Shown here one piece after another: positions 44,210 through 53,070 of a DNA stretch of 64,000 nucleotides. The first letter of the stretch is position 1. The number at the start of each line of letters is the position of its first letter. Where the stretch lies: NCBI RefSeq assembly GCF_000015045.1, contig NC_008609.1, positions 1,145,344 through 1,209,343 of the forward strand, written 5' to 3'. Under the pieces are notes generated by a model that did no database searches, was not told the origin of the DNA, and saw only the letters and a program-made list of their open reading frames with translations. Made by a program: the position numbers and the translations under genes. Source of the stretch: Pelobacter propionicus DSM 2379 (GTDB taxonomy: Bacteria; Desulfobacterota; Desulfuromonadia; Geobacterales; Pseudopelobacteraceae).

Positions 44210-44461
44210 GGATCGTTCTCCGGGTATGGCGCATTGTTCCCCCTGGAGAGAGCGGGGCGTGTGCCCTCTGCCTCGGGGTAATAGGTGAAGAGCATTGTAT
44301 ATTTTCATTACCCCCTGTGCTACAAAATAATTGCCGATCAACCGGTTTCCCGAGAAGGGGGTACGGCGGTTTCAGGGAGAGATGGTCAGCACGCCGTGGA
44401 GTGACTTGCCCGGCTTAAAGAGGATGCCGTCGTCAACGCCGCCATCGGCAAGGAGAGAGAC

Positions 44462-45349
44462 GTGAACGAGTACCTGGACCTATTCCTGGGCTACATCGCC
44501 GTGGAACGGGGGCTTGCGACCAACACCCGCCAGGCCTACAGTCGCGATCTGGGGCGTTACCTCGATTTCCTGGCTGAGCGGGGGAAAAACGAGCCGGCCG
44601 AGGTGACGGCGGCCGATATCGCCTCCTTTCTGGTAAGACTGAGAGATGAGGGGCTCGCCCCGGCCAGCAGGGCGCGCTGTCTGTCGGCCATCCGCATGTT
44701 CCACAAGTTCCTGATGATCGAGAAGTACTGTGACGACAACCCGTCGGCCATACTCGAAGCGCCCCGCACCCTGCACAAGCTGCCGGCATTCCTGGAGCCG
44801 GCGGAGGTGGACCGCCTGTTTTCCGCCTGCGCCGGGACGTCGGGGGAGGATCTGCGTGACCGTGCCATGCTGGAGCTGCTCTACGCCACCGGGCTAAGGG
44901 TATCGGAACTGGTCACTATCACGCTGCGCCAGGTCAACCTTGATGTGGGATACCTGATGGTTGTGGGCAAGGGGGACAAGGAGCGGCTGGTGCCCATCGG
45001 CGAGTCGGCCCGCGGGCGGGTCAGAAGGTATATCGAGGAGGCCCGCTACCGCCTCGATCCCCAGGGGCGCACCCCCCATCTCTTCCTCTCCCGCCTGGGG
45101 GATGCCATGAGCCGCCAGGCCTTCTGGAACCTGATCAGGAAGCGGGCGAAACTCGCCGCAATCGCGAAGGATATTTCGCCCCATACCCTGCGCCACTCCT
45201 TCGCCACCCACCTGCTGGAGAACGGCGCCGACCTGCGCAGCGTGCAGATCATGCTGGGCCATGCCGATCTCTCCAGCACCCAGATCTACACCCACGTCAC
45301 CCGCGAGCGGTTGAAAAGGCTGCACCAGGAGATTCATCCCCGGGGATGA
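44462..45349 (+). CDS. xerD: Tyrosine recombinase XerD-like
   Basis: The 295-residue protein is the usual XerC/D length. N-terminal SAM-like domain: MNEYLDLFLGYIAVERGLATNTRQAYSRDL. Catalytic residues lie in LLYATGLRVSELVTI (Arg), SPHTLRHSFATHLLENGADLRSVQIMLGHADLSSTQIYTHV (His, Arg, His and Tyr). The start is GTG at 44462 with AGGAGAG upstream. It acts in chromosome dimer resolution at dif. XerD is favoured over XerC by overall pattern, with moderate certainty. It diverges from the binding-protein genes. Confidence 0.85.
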   Translation: MNEYLDLFLGYIAVERGLATNTRQAYSRDLGRYLDFLAERGKNEPAEVTAADIASFLVRLRDEGLAPASRARCLSAIRMFHKFLMIEKYCDDNPSAILEAPRTLHKLPAFLEPAEVDRLFSACAGTSGEDLRDRAMLELLYATGLRVSELVTITLRQVNLDVGYLMVVGKGDKERLVPIGESARGRVRRYIEEARYRLDPQGRTPHLFLSRLGDAMSRQAFWNLIRKRAKLAAIAKDISPHTLRHSFATHLLENGADLRSVQIMLGHADLSSTQIYTHVTRERLKRLHQEIHPRG

Positions 45350-45619
45350 GGGGGCGGTGGGGAATTTTTCGTTGTCCAGGTTCCGGTTTTACCAACTCTT
45401 TGTTTTTGATGATAAAAGAAACTGCTCTGCGCTGATGCAGCATCCGGTGCCGGCTCGATTGGCCTTGAAACTCCGCCCCGATTCTTGTATATACTGTTCG
45501 TTTAAATCCAGGGGGCATGGGCTCGCCCGTGATCCCCGCATGCGGCTTTTATCCTACTCTCTCGATAACGCTCGTGTTTCACGTCGGCGCATGATCAACC
45601 CGCAATCTCTGGAGTCTGT

Positions 45620-46390
45620 GTGAAAATCTGTTCGCTGGCCAGCGGCAGCAAGGGAAACTGTCTCTATCTGGAGACCGGTGATACCCGCGTGCTGATCGAT
45701 GCGGGGCTGTCGCTACGCGAAACCGTGCTGCGCATGGAGGGGCGTGCTATCGACGCCTCCGGTGTCCACGGCGTGCTGGTTACCCATGAGCATATCGACC
45801 ACATCCGCAGCGCCGGTTCCTTTGCCCGCAAGTTCAAGGTTCCCATTCTTGCCAGCCATCTGGTCCAGCACAAGATGGAAAAGCAGTTCAAGAATTGCCG
45901 GGTGATCCCGTTTGAATCCGGCAGCGAATTGAACTTCCGCGACATTCGTATCGACCCGTTTCCCATTACCCACGATACCTGCGATCCGGTCGGCTTCGTG
46001 CTGGAGTCGCGGGAGGGGCGCTGCGGTTCGGCCACCGACCTGGGCATCGCCACCCACCTGGTACGGGATAAACTGCGCGGTTGCCGGGCCCTTAACCTGG
46101 AATCGAACCATGATCTGGATATGCTGATGAACGGCCCTTACCCCTGGGAACTGAAACAGCGCATCAAGTCGCGCCACGGCCATCTCTCCAACGCCGAATC
46201 CCTGGAGCTGCTGTTCGAACTGGCCCACGGGGGGCTGGAGGCACTGGTGATGGCCCACCTGTCGGAGGTGAACAACCACCCGGACCATGTGACCCGCGCC
46301 AGCCGGGCCTTTCTCAGCGAGCAGAACGTCTGCTCGCCGGCCGTGGCCATCGGCGACCAGTACCGGGCCAGCGAAGTGATGGAGATATGA
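45620..46390 (+). CDS. MBL-fold metallohydrolase (YycJ/WalJ-like)
   Basis: The 256-residue protein begins MKICSLASGSKGNCLYLETGDTRVLIDAGLS, the YycJ-type start. It carries the metal motif THEHIDH (about 55-61), then HDTCDPVGF, and LESNHDLDML and HLSEVNNHPDHV toward the end. The group contains 5'-exonuclease and signalling-related hydrolases; the substrate here is unknown. The start is GTG 45620 after GGAG. purB follows after about 110 bp. Confidence 0.88.
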   Translation: MKICSLASGSKGNCLYLETGDTRVLIDAGLSLRETVLRMEGRAIDASGVHGVLVTHEHIDHIRSAGSFARKFKVPILASHLVQHKMEKQFKNCRVIPFESGSELNFRDIRIDPFPITHDTCDPVGFVLESREGRCGSATDLGIATHLVRDKLRGCRALNLESNHDLDMLMNGPYPWELKQRIKSRHGHLSNAESLELLFELAHGGLEALVMAHLSEVNNHPDHVTRASRAFLSEQNVCSPAVAIGDQYRASEVMEI

Positions 46391-46498
46391 TACTCTTGGC
46401 GTGAACCTGCCTCCCCGGCTCTTCGTCTCAAAATAACGGGCAACCACAAGGGATGCCCCTGCATTGACCAAAACCAATCAGAGGAGAACATACAGACA

Positions 46499-47794
46499 AT
46501 GATCGAGCGCTATTCCCGCCCCGAGATGGCCCACATCTGGACCGCCCAAAACCGTTTCAAGATCTGGCTGGAGATAGAGACCCTGGCCTGCGAGGCCCAG
46601 GCGGAACTGGGGGTCATCCCCAAGGACGTGGTGCCGGTGATCCGTGAGAAGGGCAATTTCGACATCGCCCGCATCGACGCCATCGAGGCCGAAGTCAAGC
46701 ACGACGTGATCGCCTTTCTGACCTCGGTGTCCGAATATGTGGGGCCCGAGGCGCGTTTCATTCACCAGGGGATGACCTCTTCAGATGTCCTCGATACCTG
46801 CCTGTCGGTGCAGTTGACCCAGGCGGCCGACCAGCTGCTGGTGGACCTGGACATGGTGCTGGCTTCCATCAGGAAGCGCGCCCTGGAACACCGCGACACG
46901 GTCTGCATCGGCCGCTCCCACGGCATTCACGCCGAGCCGGTCACCTTCGGCCTCAAGCTGGCCACCTGGTACGCCGAGATGCAGAGGAACCGTGACCGCC
47001 TGGCCGCCAGCCGCGAGACCATCGCCACCGGCGCCATCTCCGGCGCGGTGGGCACCTTTGCCAACATCGACCCCTTTGTTGAGGAGTACGTCTGCCAGAG
47101 GATGGGGCTCAAGGCCGAGCCGGTCTCCACCCAGGTCATCCCCCGCGACCGCCATGCAGAATACTTTTGCACCCTGGCCCTGATCGCCTCCTCCATGGAG
47201 CGCATCGCCGTTGAAATCCGCCACCTGCAGCGCACCGAGGTGCTGGAGGCGGAGGAGTTCTTCAGCAAGGGGCAGAAGGGGTCGTCGGCCATGCCCCACA
47301 AGCGCAACCCGGTGCTCTCCGAGAACCTCACCGGTCAGGCGCGCTACATCCGCTCCCTCTGCATTCCGGCCCTGGAAAACGTGGCTCTCTGGCACGAGCG
47401 GGACATCTCCCACTCCTCGGTGGAGCGTTACATCGGCCCGGACGCCACCGTGGCCCTGGACTTCTCCCTGCGCCGTCTGAACGGCCTGATCGAGAACCTG
47501 GTGGTCTATCCCGAAAACATGCTCAGGAACCTGAACCAGATGAAGGGGCTGGTCTTCTCCCAGAAGATTCTCCTGGACCTGACCCAGGCCGGCGTCTCCC
47601 GGGAGGATTCCTACCGTCTGGTGCAGCGCAACGCCATGAAGGTCTGGGAGCAGGGCAAGGACTTCTTGACCGAGCTGTTGAACGACCAGGAGGTGGTGGG
47701 CGCCCTGGGCGAGGCCAAAATCCGCGAGTCCTTCGACCTGAACTACCACCTGAAGCACGTGAACACCATCTTCAAACGGGTATTCGGTGAATAG
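46499..47794 (+). CDS. purB: Adenylosuccinate lyase
   Basis: The enzyme acts in de novo purine synthesis, splitting SAICAR and adenylosuccinate with release of fumarate. The 431-residue protein begins MIERYSRPEMAHIWTAQNRFKIWLEIE. Its signature loop KGSSAMPHKRNP is near residue 262. TSSDVLDTCLSVQL and RSHGIHAEPVTFG are catalytic histidine and substrate regions. The 3' end overlaps the MscS-like gene by 8 bp. Confidence 0.96.
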   Translation: MIERYSRPEMAHIWTAQNRFKIWLEIETLACEAQAELGVIPKDVVPVIREKGNFDIARIDAIEAEVKHDVIAFLTSVSEYVGPEARFIHQGMTSSDVLDTCLSVQLTQAADQLLVDLDMVLASIRKRALEHRDTVCIGRSHGIHAEPVTFGLKLATWYAEMQRNRDRLAASRETIATGAISGAVGTFANIDPFVEEYVCQRMGLKAEPVSTQVIPRDRHAEYFCTLALIASSMERIAVEIRHLQRTEVLEAEEFFSKGQKGSSAMPHKRNPVLSENLTGQARYIRSLCIPALENVALWHERDISHSSVERYIGPDATVALDFSLRRLNGLIENLVVYPENMLRNLNQMKGLVFSQKILLDLTQAGVSREDSYRLVQRNAMKVWEQGKDFLTELLNDQEVVGALGEAKIRESFDLNYHLKHVNTIFKRVFGE

Positions 47795-48887
47795 CGGACT
47801 GCTCACATTGCTCCAGAGCTTCCTCCGGCCCCAGGAAACCGACGGAATCCTGAGGGTATGGGCCAAAGAGCTGCTGGTGGCGCTTTTGATCCTGACCTGC
47901 TTCTGGCTGCTGGCTCAAGCAGCCTGCTGGATCCTGAACAGGTGGGGGCGCAGGCTTACCACCTTTACCCGCTCCGATCTTGACGATCGCATTCTGCAGC
48001 GGCTTATTCCCCATGTGTCGCGTCTCTTGACCATGCTGGGGCTCTACCTGGCCATGCACTCCCTGCCGCTGAACGAACGGCTGGTGGTGATCTTCTCCGG
48101 CCTGCTTTACGTCGTGCTGGTGGCGGTCTTCTTCAACCTGGTGTACCATGCCCTGGACGAACTGATACAGTGGTACATCGCCGGTCAGCGTGAGCGGAGC
48201 GATGCCCTGATCTCGCGCCAGATGCTGCCGGTTGCCGAAAAGCTGGCCCTGCTGCTCCTCATGGGTACGGCCCTAATCATCATCCTCAAACATTTTAACT
48301 ATGATATCTTCTCGGTGGTCACCGCCCTGGGGATCGGCTCCCTGGCCATCGGTTTGGCGGCCAAGGACACCCTGGCCCACATGATCTCCGGGTTCACCCT
48401 GATGCTTGACCGCCCCTTCAGGATCGGCGACCGTATCCAGCTGGCAGGGGGGCAGACCGGCGATGTGCTGGACATCGGCCTGCGCAGCACCAAGATCATG
48501 ACCCTCTCCAACCAGCAGCTGGTGATCCCCAACTCGGAACTGTGCAACAGCATGCTGACCAACCTGGCTGCTCCCGATGTGCGGGCCAAGGGGCGCATCA
48601 ACATCGGCGTGGCCTATGGCAGCGATGTGGAACGGGTCAAGCGGGTGCTGGTGGATACGGCCCTGGCGGTGGATGATGTGCTGGCTGACCCGCCGCCGGA
48701 GGCGTTTTTCGTTGCCTTCGGAGACTCATCTCTCAGCATGGCCCTGTTCTTCTGGGTCGAGAGTTACGAAATCCTGTTTACGACCACCGACAGGATCAAT
48801 TCGCTGATCCTGCGTCGATTTGCCGACAACGCTATTGAGATACCGTTCCCCACCCGGACGGTGATTATGGAAAAAGGACTGGACTGA
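47787..48887 (+). CDS. MscS-family mechanosensitive channel
   Basis: A 366-residue membrane protein. Transmembrane segments lie near residues 27-48, 73-92, 97-122 and 155-175. The pore helix region is VVTALGIGSLAIGLAAKDTLAHMISGFTLMLDRPFRIGDRI, an MscS signature. The cytoplasmic beta domain follows: GDVLDIGLRSTKIMTLSNQQLVIPNSEL. It releases osmolytes under tension. Position between purB and purL, with overlap and close spacing, indicates co-transcription with the purine genes. Confidence 0.9.
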   Translation: MNSGLLTLLQSFLRPQETDGILRVWAKELLVALLILTCFWLLAQAACWILNRWGRRLTTFTRSDLDDRILQRLIPHVSRLLTMLGLYLAMHSLPLNERLVVIFSGLLYVVLVAVFFNLVYHALDELIQWYIAGQRERSDALISRQMLPVAEKLALLLLMGTALIIILKHFNYDIFSVVTALGIGSLAIGLAAKDTLAHMISGFTLMLDRPFRIGDRIQLAGGQTGDVLDIGLRSTKIMTLSNQQLVIPNSELCNSMLTNLAAPDVRAKGRINIGVAYGSDVERVKRVLVDTALAVDDVLADPPPEAFFVAFGDSSLSMALFFWVESYEILFTTTDRINSLILRRFADNAIEIPFPTRTVIMEKGLD

Positions 48888-48888
48888 T

Positions 48889-51879
48889 ATGGCCAACAGA
48901 ATAGAAATCGCCCTGAAGGAGGGAGTTCGCGACGCCCGCGGTGAGCGGATCAAGCGGGAGATCGAACACTTTTTGCACCTGGCTGTGGAGGAGGTTGCCA
49001 CCATCGACGTCTATACCGTGGACGCCCACCTCTCCCCTGAACAGCTCAAGCAGGCCGCAGCCGGTCCCTTTAGTGACCCGGTCATCCAGCGCTGGAGCAT
49101 CGATCTCCCCCTGGCAACCGGCTTCGACTTTGCCGTGGAGGTCGGCTTCCGGCCCGGCGTGACCGACAACGTGGGGCGCACGGCCCGAGAGGCGCTGACC
49201 TACCTGGCCGGCCGCCCCTTTGGCGAAGGGGAGGGGGTCTACTATTCGGTGCAGTACCTGCTGAAGGGGGACCTCGCTGCCGCCGCTGTGGAGAAGATCG
49301 CCACCGGCCTCTTGTGCAACACCCTGATCCAGCGCTACACCGTGCTGCCCGTGGCGGAGTTCATGGCTAAACGGGGGTTCCCGGCGGTCGCTCCCAAAGT
49401 GGTCGGCCAGACCAGGGCTGACGTCAGCGAGATCGACCTGGAGGTTTCCGACGACGAGCTGATGCGCATCAGTAAAGAGGGCATCCTGGCCCTGACCCTG
49501 GATGAGATGAAGATCATCCAGGCCCACTACCGCGATGCCAAGGTGCTGGAAGAACGGAAGAAGGTGGGGCTGGGCCCCAAGCCGACCGACGTGGAACTGG
49601 AATGCCTGGCCCAGACCTGGTCCGAGCACTGCAAGCACAAGATCTTCGCCGGCACGGTGCAGTACGAGGACGAGAACGGCAACAAGCAGGAGATCCGCTC
49701 CCTGTTCAAGTCTTTCATCCAGCGTACCACCAAGGATGTGCGCGAGAAGATGGGGGAGAAGGACTTCTGCCTCTCCGTGTTCAAGGACAACGCCGGTGTG
49801 ATCAAATTCAACGACGACCACTCCCTGGTGTTCAAGGTGGAGACCCACAACTCCCCCTCTGCCCTGGATCCCTACGGCGGGGCTTTGACCGGCATCGTAG
49901 GGGTCAACCGTGATCCCTTCGGCACCGGCAAGGGGGCCAAGCTGATCTTCAATACCGACGTGTTCTGCTTCGCCGACCCGTTCTTTGAGAAGCCGTTGCC
50001 CAGCCGCCTGCTGCACCCGCGTCGCATCTACGAGGGGGTCGTGGAGGGGGTGGAGCACGGCGGCAACAAGAGCGGCATCCCCACGGTGAACGGCTCCCTG
50101 GTGTTCGACGAACGCTATGCCGGCAAGCCGCTGGTCTTCTGTGGCACGGCCGGCATCATGCCTGCCCGGCTGAATGGCGAACCCTCCCACGAGAAGTCCA
50201 TCAAACCGGGCGATGTTATCGTCATGACCGGCGGCCGCATCGGCAAGGACGGCATCCACGGCGCCACCTTCTCCTCCGAGGAGCTGAACGAGAACTCTCC
50301 GGTTACCGCGGTGCAGATCGGCGACCCCATCACCCAGAAGCGCATGTTCGACTTCCTGATCCGGGCCCGGGACAAGGGGCTCTACCGTTTCATCACCGAC
50401 AACGGAGCCGGCGGCCTTTCCTCCTCCATCGGCGAGATGGCCGGCGAGTGCGGCGGCTGCCGCATGGATCTCTCATGCGCGCCGCTCAAGTATCCCGGCC
50501 TTGCTCCCTGGGAAATCCTGATCTCCGAGGCCCAGGAGCGCATGAGCCTGGCCGTGCCGCCGGAGACGCTGGATGAGTTCCTCTCCATGGCCAAGCGCTT
50601 CGGCGTTGAGGCAACCGTGCTGGGCGAGTTCACTGACAGCGGCGTGTTCCACATGCTCTACGGCGAGCGGACCGTTGCCTGGCTCCCCATGGAGTTCATG
50701 CACGAGGGGCTGCCGCCGCTGCAGCTCCCGGCCAAGTGGACCCCGCCGAAATACGAGGAACCGGAACTGGTCGCGGGTGGCGAGTACAGCGCCGACCTCA
50801 GGGCACTGCTCTCCTCCCTGAATATCTGCTCCAAGGAGTCGGTGGTGCGTCGCTACGACCACGAGGTGCAGGGAGGCTCGGTGGTCAAGCCGTTCACCGG
50901 CGTTACCAACGACGGCCCCTCCGACGCGGCTATTGTTAGGCCGATCCTGGACTCCTTCGAGGGGGTGGTCACGGCCCACGGCATCTGCCCGCGCTACTCT
51001 GACATCGACGCCTACCACATGACCGCCAATGCCGTGGACGAGGCGTTGCGCAACTACGTGGCCGTTGGCGGTTCCCTGGAGCTGGTGGCTGGCCTGGACA
51101 ACTTCTGCTGGTGCGACCCGGTGCTCTCCGACAAGACGCCCGACGGCCCCTACAAGATGGCCCAGCTGGTGCGCGCCAACCAGGCGTTGTACGACATCTG
51201 CATGGAGTACAACCTGCCACTGATCTCCGGCAAGGACTCCATGAAGAACGACTTCTACGACGGCAGCACCAAGATCTCCATTCCGCCGACGCTCCTCTTC
51301 TCGGTGATCGGCAAGATCGAGGACGCCAGGAAGGCGGTCACCATGGATGTGAAGCGTCCCGCCGACATCGTCTACCTGCTGGGAACCACCGCCGACGAGC
51401 TGGGCGGTTCCGAGTACCTGGCCCTGAAGGGAAAGATCGGCAACAAGGTGCCGGTGGTGGACGCTGTCTCGGCCTATGGCCGCTACCAGGCCTACCAGCG
51501 GGCTGTGGCGGCTGCCATCGTGGCTTCTTGCCACGACCTGTCCGACGGCGGCCTGGCCGTGGCAGCGGCGGAGTCGGCATTCGCCGGCGGCTTCGGCATC
51601 TCCCTGGACCTGTCCGCCGTGCCCTGGAAGGGGGATGGGGCAGCCAGGAACGACCTGAACCTGCTCTTCTCCGAATCCGCCTCGCGCCTGCTGGTGACCG
51701 TGCATCCGGAGAAGCGGGCCGAGTTCGAGGCCATCATGGCCGGCAGCTGCTTCGCCCCCATCGGCGTGGTGACGGAGGAACAGAGCCTGACCATCACCGG
51801 CCTTTCTGGTGCGCCCGTGGTCAATGCCGCTCTGGCCGACCTGAAGGAAGCCTGGCAGCAAACGTTGCGGGAGCTGTAA
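48889..51879 (+). CDS. purL: Phosphoribosylformylglycinamidine synthase, PurL with fused PurS-like N-terminal domains
   Basis: Converts FGAR to FGAM with ammonia from PurQ. The 996-residue protein exceeds small PurL (about 740). The extra N-terminal 220 residues contain two PurS-like units: IEIALKEGVRDARGERIKREIEHFL and FAVEVGFRPGVTDNVGRTAREALTYL. The ATPase core begins near LAQTWSEHCKHKIF (about 240), with KVETHNSPSALDPYGGALTGIVGVNRD and later IVTYLLG-like and DLSDGGLAVAAAESAF segments. There is no C-terminal glutaminase; purQ is separate at 55400. AAGGA precedes the ATG. Confidence 0.93.
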   Translation: MANRIEIALKEGVRDARGERIKREIEHFLHLAVEEVATIDVYTVDAHLSPEQLKQAAAGPFSDPVIQRWSIDLPLATGFDFAVEVGFRPGVTDNVGRTAREALTYLAGRPFGEGEGVYYSVQYLLKGDLAAAAVEKIATGLLCNTLIQRYTVLPVAEFMAKRGFPAVAPKVVGQTRADVSEIDLEVSDDELMRISKEGILALTLDEMKIIQAHYRDAKVLEERKKVGLGPKPTDVELECLAQTWSEHCKHKIFAGTVQYEDENGNKQEIRSLFKSFIQRTTKDVREKMGEKDFCLSVFKDNAGVIKFNDDHSLVFKVETHNSPSALDPYGGALTGIVGVNRDPFGTGKGAKLIFNTDVFCFADPFFEKPLPSRLLHPRRIYEGVVEGVEHGGNKSGIPTVNGSLVFDERYAGKPLVFCGTAGIMPARLNGEPSHEKSIKPGDVIVMTGGRIGKDGIHGATFSSEELNENSPVTAVQIGDPITQKRMFDFLIRARDKGLYRFITDNGAGGLSSSIGEMAGECGGCRMDLSCAPLKYPGLAPWEILISEAQERMSLAVPPETLDEFLSMAKRFGVEATVLGEFTDSGVFHMLYGERTVAWLPMEFMHEGLPPLQLPAKWTPPKYEEPELVAGGEYSADLRALLSSLNICSKESVVRRYDHEVQGGSVVKPFTGVTNDGPSDAAIVRPILDSFEGVVTAHGICPRYSDIDAYHMTANAVDEALRNYVAVGGSLELVAGLDNFCWCDPVLSDKTPDGPYKMAQLVRANQALYDICMEYNLPLISGKDSMKNDFYDGSTKISIPPTLLFSVIGKIEDARKAVTMDVKRPADIVYLLGTTADELGGSEYLALKGKIGNKVPVVDAVSAYGRYQAYQRAVAAAIVASCHDLSDGGLAVAAAESAFAGGFGISLDLSAVPWKGDGAARNDLNLLFSESASRLLVTVHPEKRAEFEAIMAGSCFAPIGVVTEEQSLTITGLSGAPVVNAALADLKEAWQQTLREL

Positions 51880-51913
51880 GTAGTCCGTAGCTGGTGTTCT
51901 GTAACGCCTAAAA

Positions 51914-51991
51914 CAAACCCCCCTCAATCCCCCCTTGTCAGGGGGGAAGCCTTTAAGCCTCCCCTGAAAAGGGGAGGCTTGGAGGGGTTTG
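51914..51991. repeat. Nested GC hairpin repeat after purL
   Basis: Three nested inverted arms: outer CAAACCCC/GGGGTTTG, inner CCCCCC/GGGGGG (51929-51946) and AAGCCTCCCC/GGGGAGGCTT (51955-51964 with 51971-51980). The form resembles intergenic REP-like hairpins. It may also act as a terminator or mRNA stabiliser for the purL transcript and marks the left edge of the toxin-antitoxin island. Confidence 0.6.
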
Positions 51992-52125
51992 CTGAAGGGG
52001 GAGGAAGGGTCAGATCTCAACAATTGACAAGATCCCAAAATAATCTCGAATTTGTAAAAGTCGGGTGGTGCCATAGTGATTTTCCGCCCGGTCAACTCCA
52101 GCTCCGTTCACGAAAGGACCACATA

Positions 52126-52473
52126 ATGGCTGAACGTAAGAGCACGAACAAACTCTCTGCCACCAAGGCTAAACAGGATTCTTTGGAAACAATGCTTCAA
52201 TCGTTAAAGGAGAGTCTGCCGGAGTTACAGGCGCGCTATGGCGTGAAGTCGCTCGGAATTTTCAGCTCTTATGTTCACGGTCAGCAGAAAAAAGGTAGCG
52301 ATCTTGATTTGCTGGTTGAGTTTAACGAACAGGCGCCGGTGACGCTGGTCGGTTTTGTAAGGCTTGAACGGGAACTTGGCAAAGTGGTTGGGCGCAAAGT
52401 CGATCTGGTCGAGCGGGACACGCTCAAGCCGGTAATCGGCAAACGTATTCTCGAAGAGTTAATTCCGGTATGA
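52126..52473 (+). CDS. MNT-type nucleotidyltransferase
   Basis: A 115-residue protein from MAERKSTNKL, with AAAGGA before the ATG; the frame from 51979 is discarded. GVKSLGIFSSYVHGQQKKGSDLDLLVEF is the minimal nucleotidyltransferase motif (normally GSYARG...SDIDLLV). The Gly of GS is Ser here, while the Asp pair is kept. GRKVDLVERDTLKPVIGKRILEELI is the usual end. Such proteins are antitoxins of HEPN ribonucleases and act by AMPylating them. The next frame is where the HEPN gene should be. Confidence 0.85.
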   Translation: MAERKSTNKLSATKAKQDSLETMLQSLKESLPELQARYGVKSLGIFSSYVHGQQKKGSDLDLLVEFNEQAPVTLVGFVRLERELGKVVGRKVDLVERDTLKPVIGKRILEELIPV

Positions 52474-52622
52474 AGCAGCGTGAGCGCTCATCTGCGGACT
52501 ATTTGAGAACGGTGAGCAGATATGAACGTTCCAAGGAGTTGGAAGGGGAGCGCAAGGTCTTCTATGCACGCATCGCGCCCCAAAACCGTTCAGCAGCCAT
52601 TGCCTCAGGGGGAATAGAATGA
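52470..52622 (+). CDS. 50-residue frame at the HEPN toxin position, probably a truncated partner
   Basis: ATG overlaps the nucleotidyltransferase stop (ATGA) and the frame ends in an ATGA overlap with hicB. It reads MKQRERSSADYLRTVSRYE... and then unrelated sequence. HEPN partners usually have about 110 residues with an RX4-6H motif, which is absent. Likely a gene start joined to hicB by deletion, or a small real protein. Confidence 0.4.
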   Translation: MKQRERSSADYLRTVSRYERSKELEGERKVFYARIAPQNRSAAIASGGIE

Positions 52623-52828
52623 AACGCGAATATACGGTTATCATCGAACGGGATGAGGACGGGTACTATGTGGCCGATGTGCCGGAATTGCACGGTTGCC
52701 ATACGCAGGCAACATCCCTTGACGAACTGATGAGTCGGGTGCGCGAGGCAATCGAGTTGTGTCGTGAGGTTCAGAAACCTGTGCGACATCGCAAACAACT
52801 GATAGGTGTGCAGAGAATAGCGGTATGA
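52619..52828 (+). CDS. hicB: HicB-like antitoxin
   Basis: A 69-residue protein. YTVIIERDEDGYYVADVPELHGCHTQATSLDELMSRVREAIELCRE is the HicB partial RNase-H fold. The usual C-terminal DNA-binding part is absent, as in short HicB proteins. GGGG lies before the ATG. It ends in an ATGA overlap with hicA. Confidence 0.85.
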   Translation: MKREYTVIIERDEDGYYVADVPELHGCHTQATSLDELMSRVREAIELCREVQKPVRHRKQLIGVQRIAV

Positions 52829-53066
52829 CCAGATTTCCCGCTTTGGAGGGGAAAGAGGTCGTTGCCGTTCTTGAGTCTTTTGGGTTTGCCGTGGAACGAC
52901 AACGGGGAAGCCATGTTTTTTGAAACATGCCGATGGGCGTGCGACTGTCGTGCCCGTTCATTCCGGGGAAATGATTGGACACGGCCTGTTCGCCAAGATA
53001 CTGCGGGATGTGGAACAGACACGGGACGATTTTCTCAAAGACAAGAAGCGTAAGAAAAAGAGTTAA
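52825..53066 (+). pseudogene. hicA: HicA-like toxin with a -1 frameshift at a T6 run
   Basis: From ATG 52825 the frame reads MTRFPALEGKEVVAVLESFGFAVERQRGSHVF and hits TGA at 52920-52922. After the T6 run (52915-52920), the -1 frame continues LKHADGRATVVPVHSGEMIGHGLFAKILRDVEQ and ends at TAA 53066. GSH followed by a strand, then VPVH...GLFAKILRD, is the HicA dsRBD-like mRNA interferase. Adding one T would give an intact gene of about 80 residues. Options: true mutation, sequencing error, or slippage at the T run. Confidence 0.8.
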
Positions 53067-53070
53067 GGCA

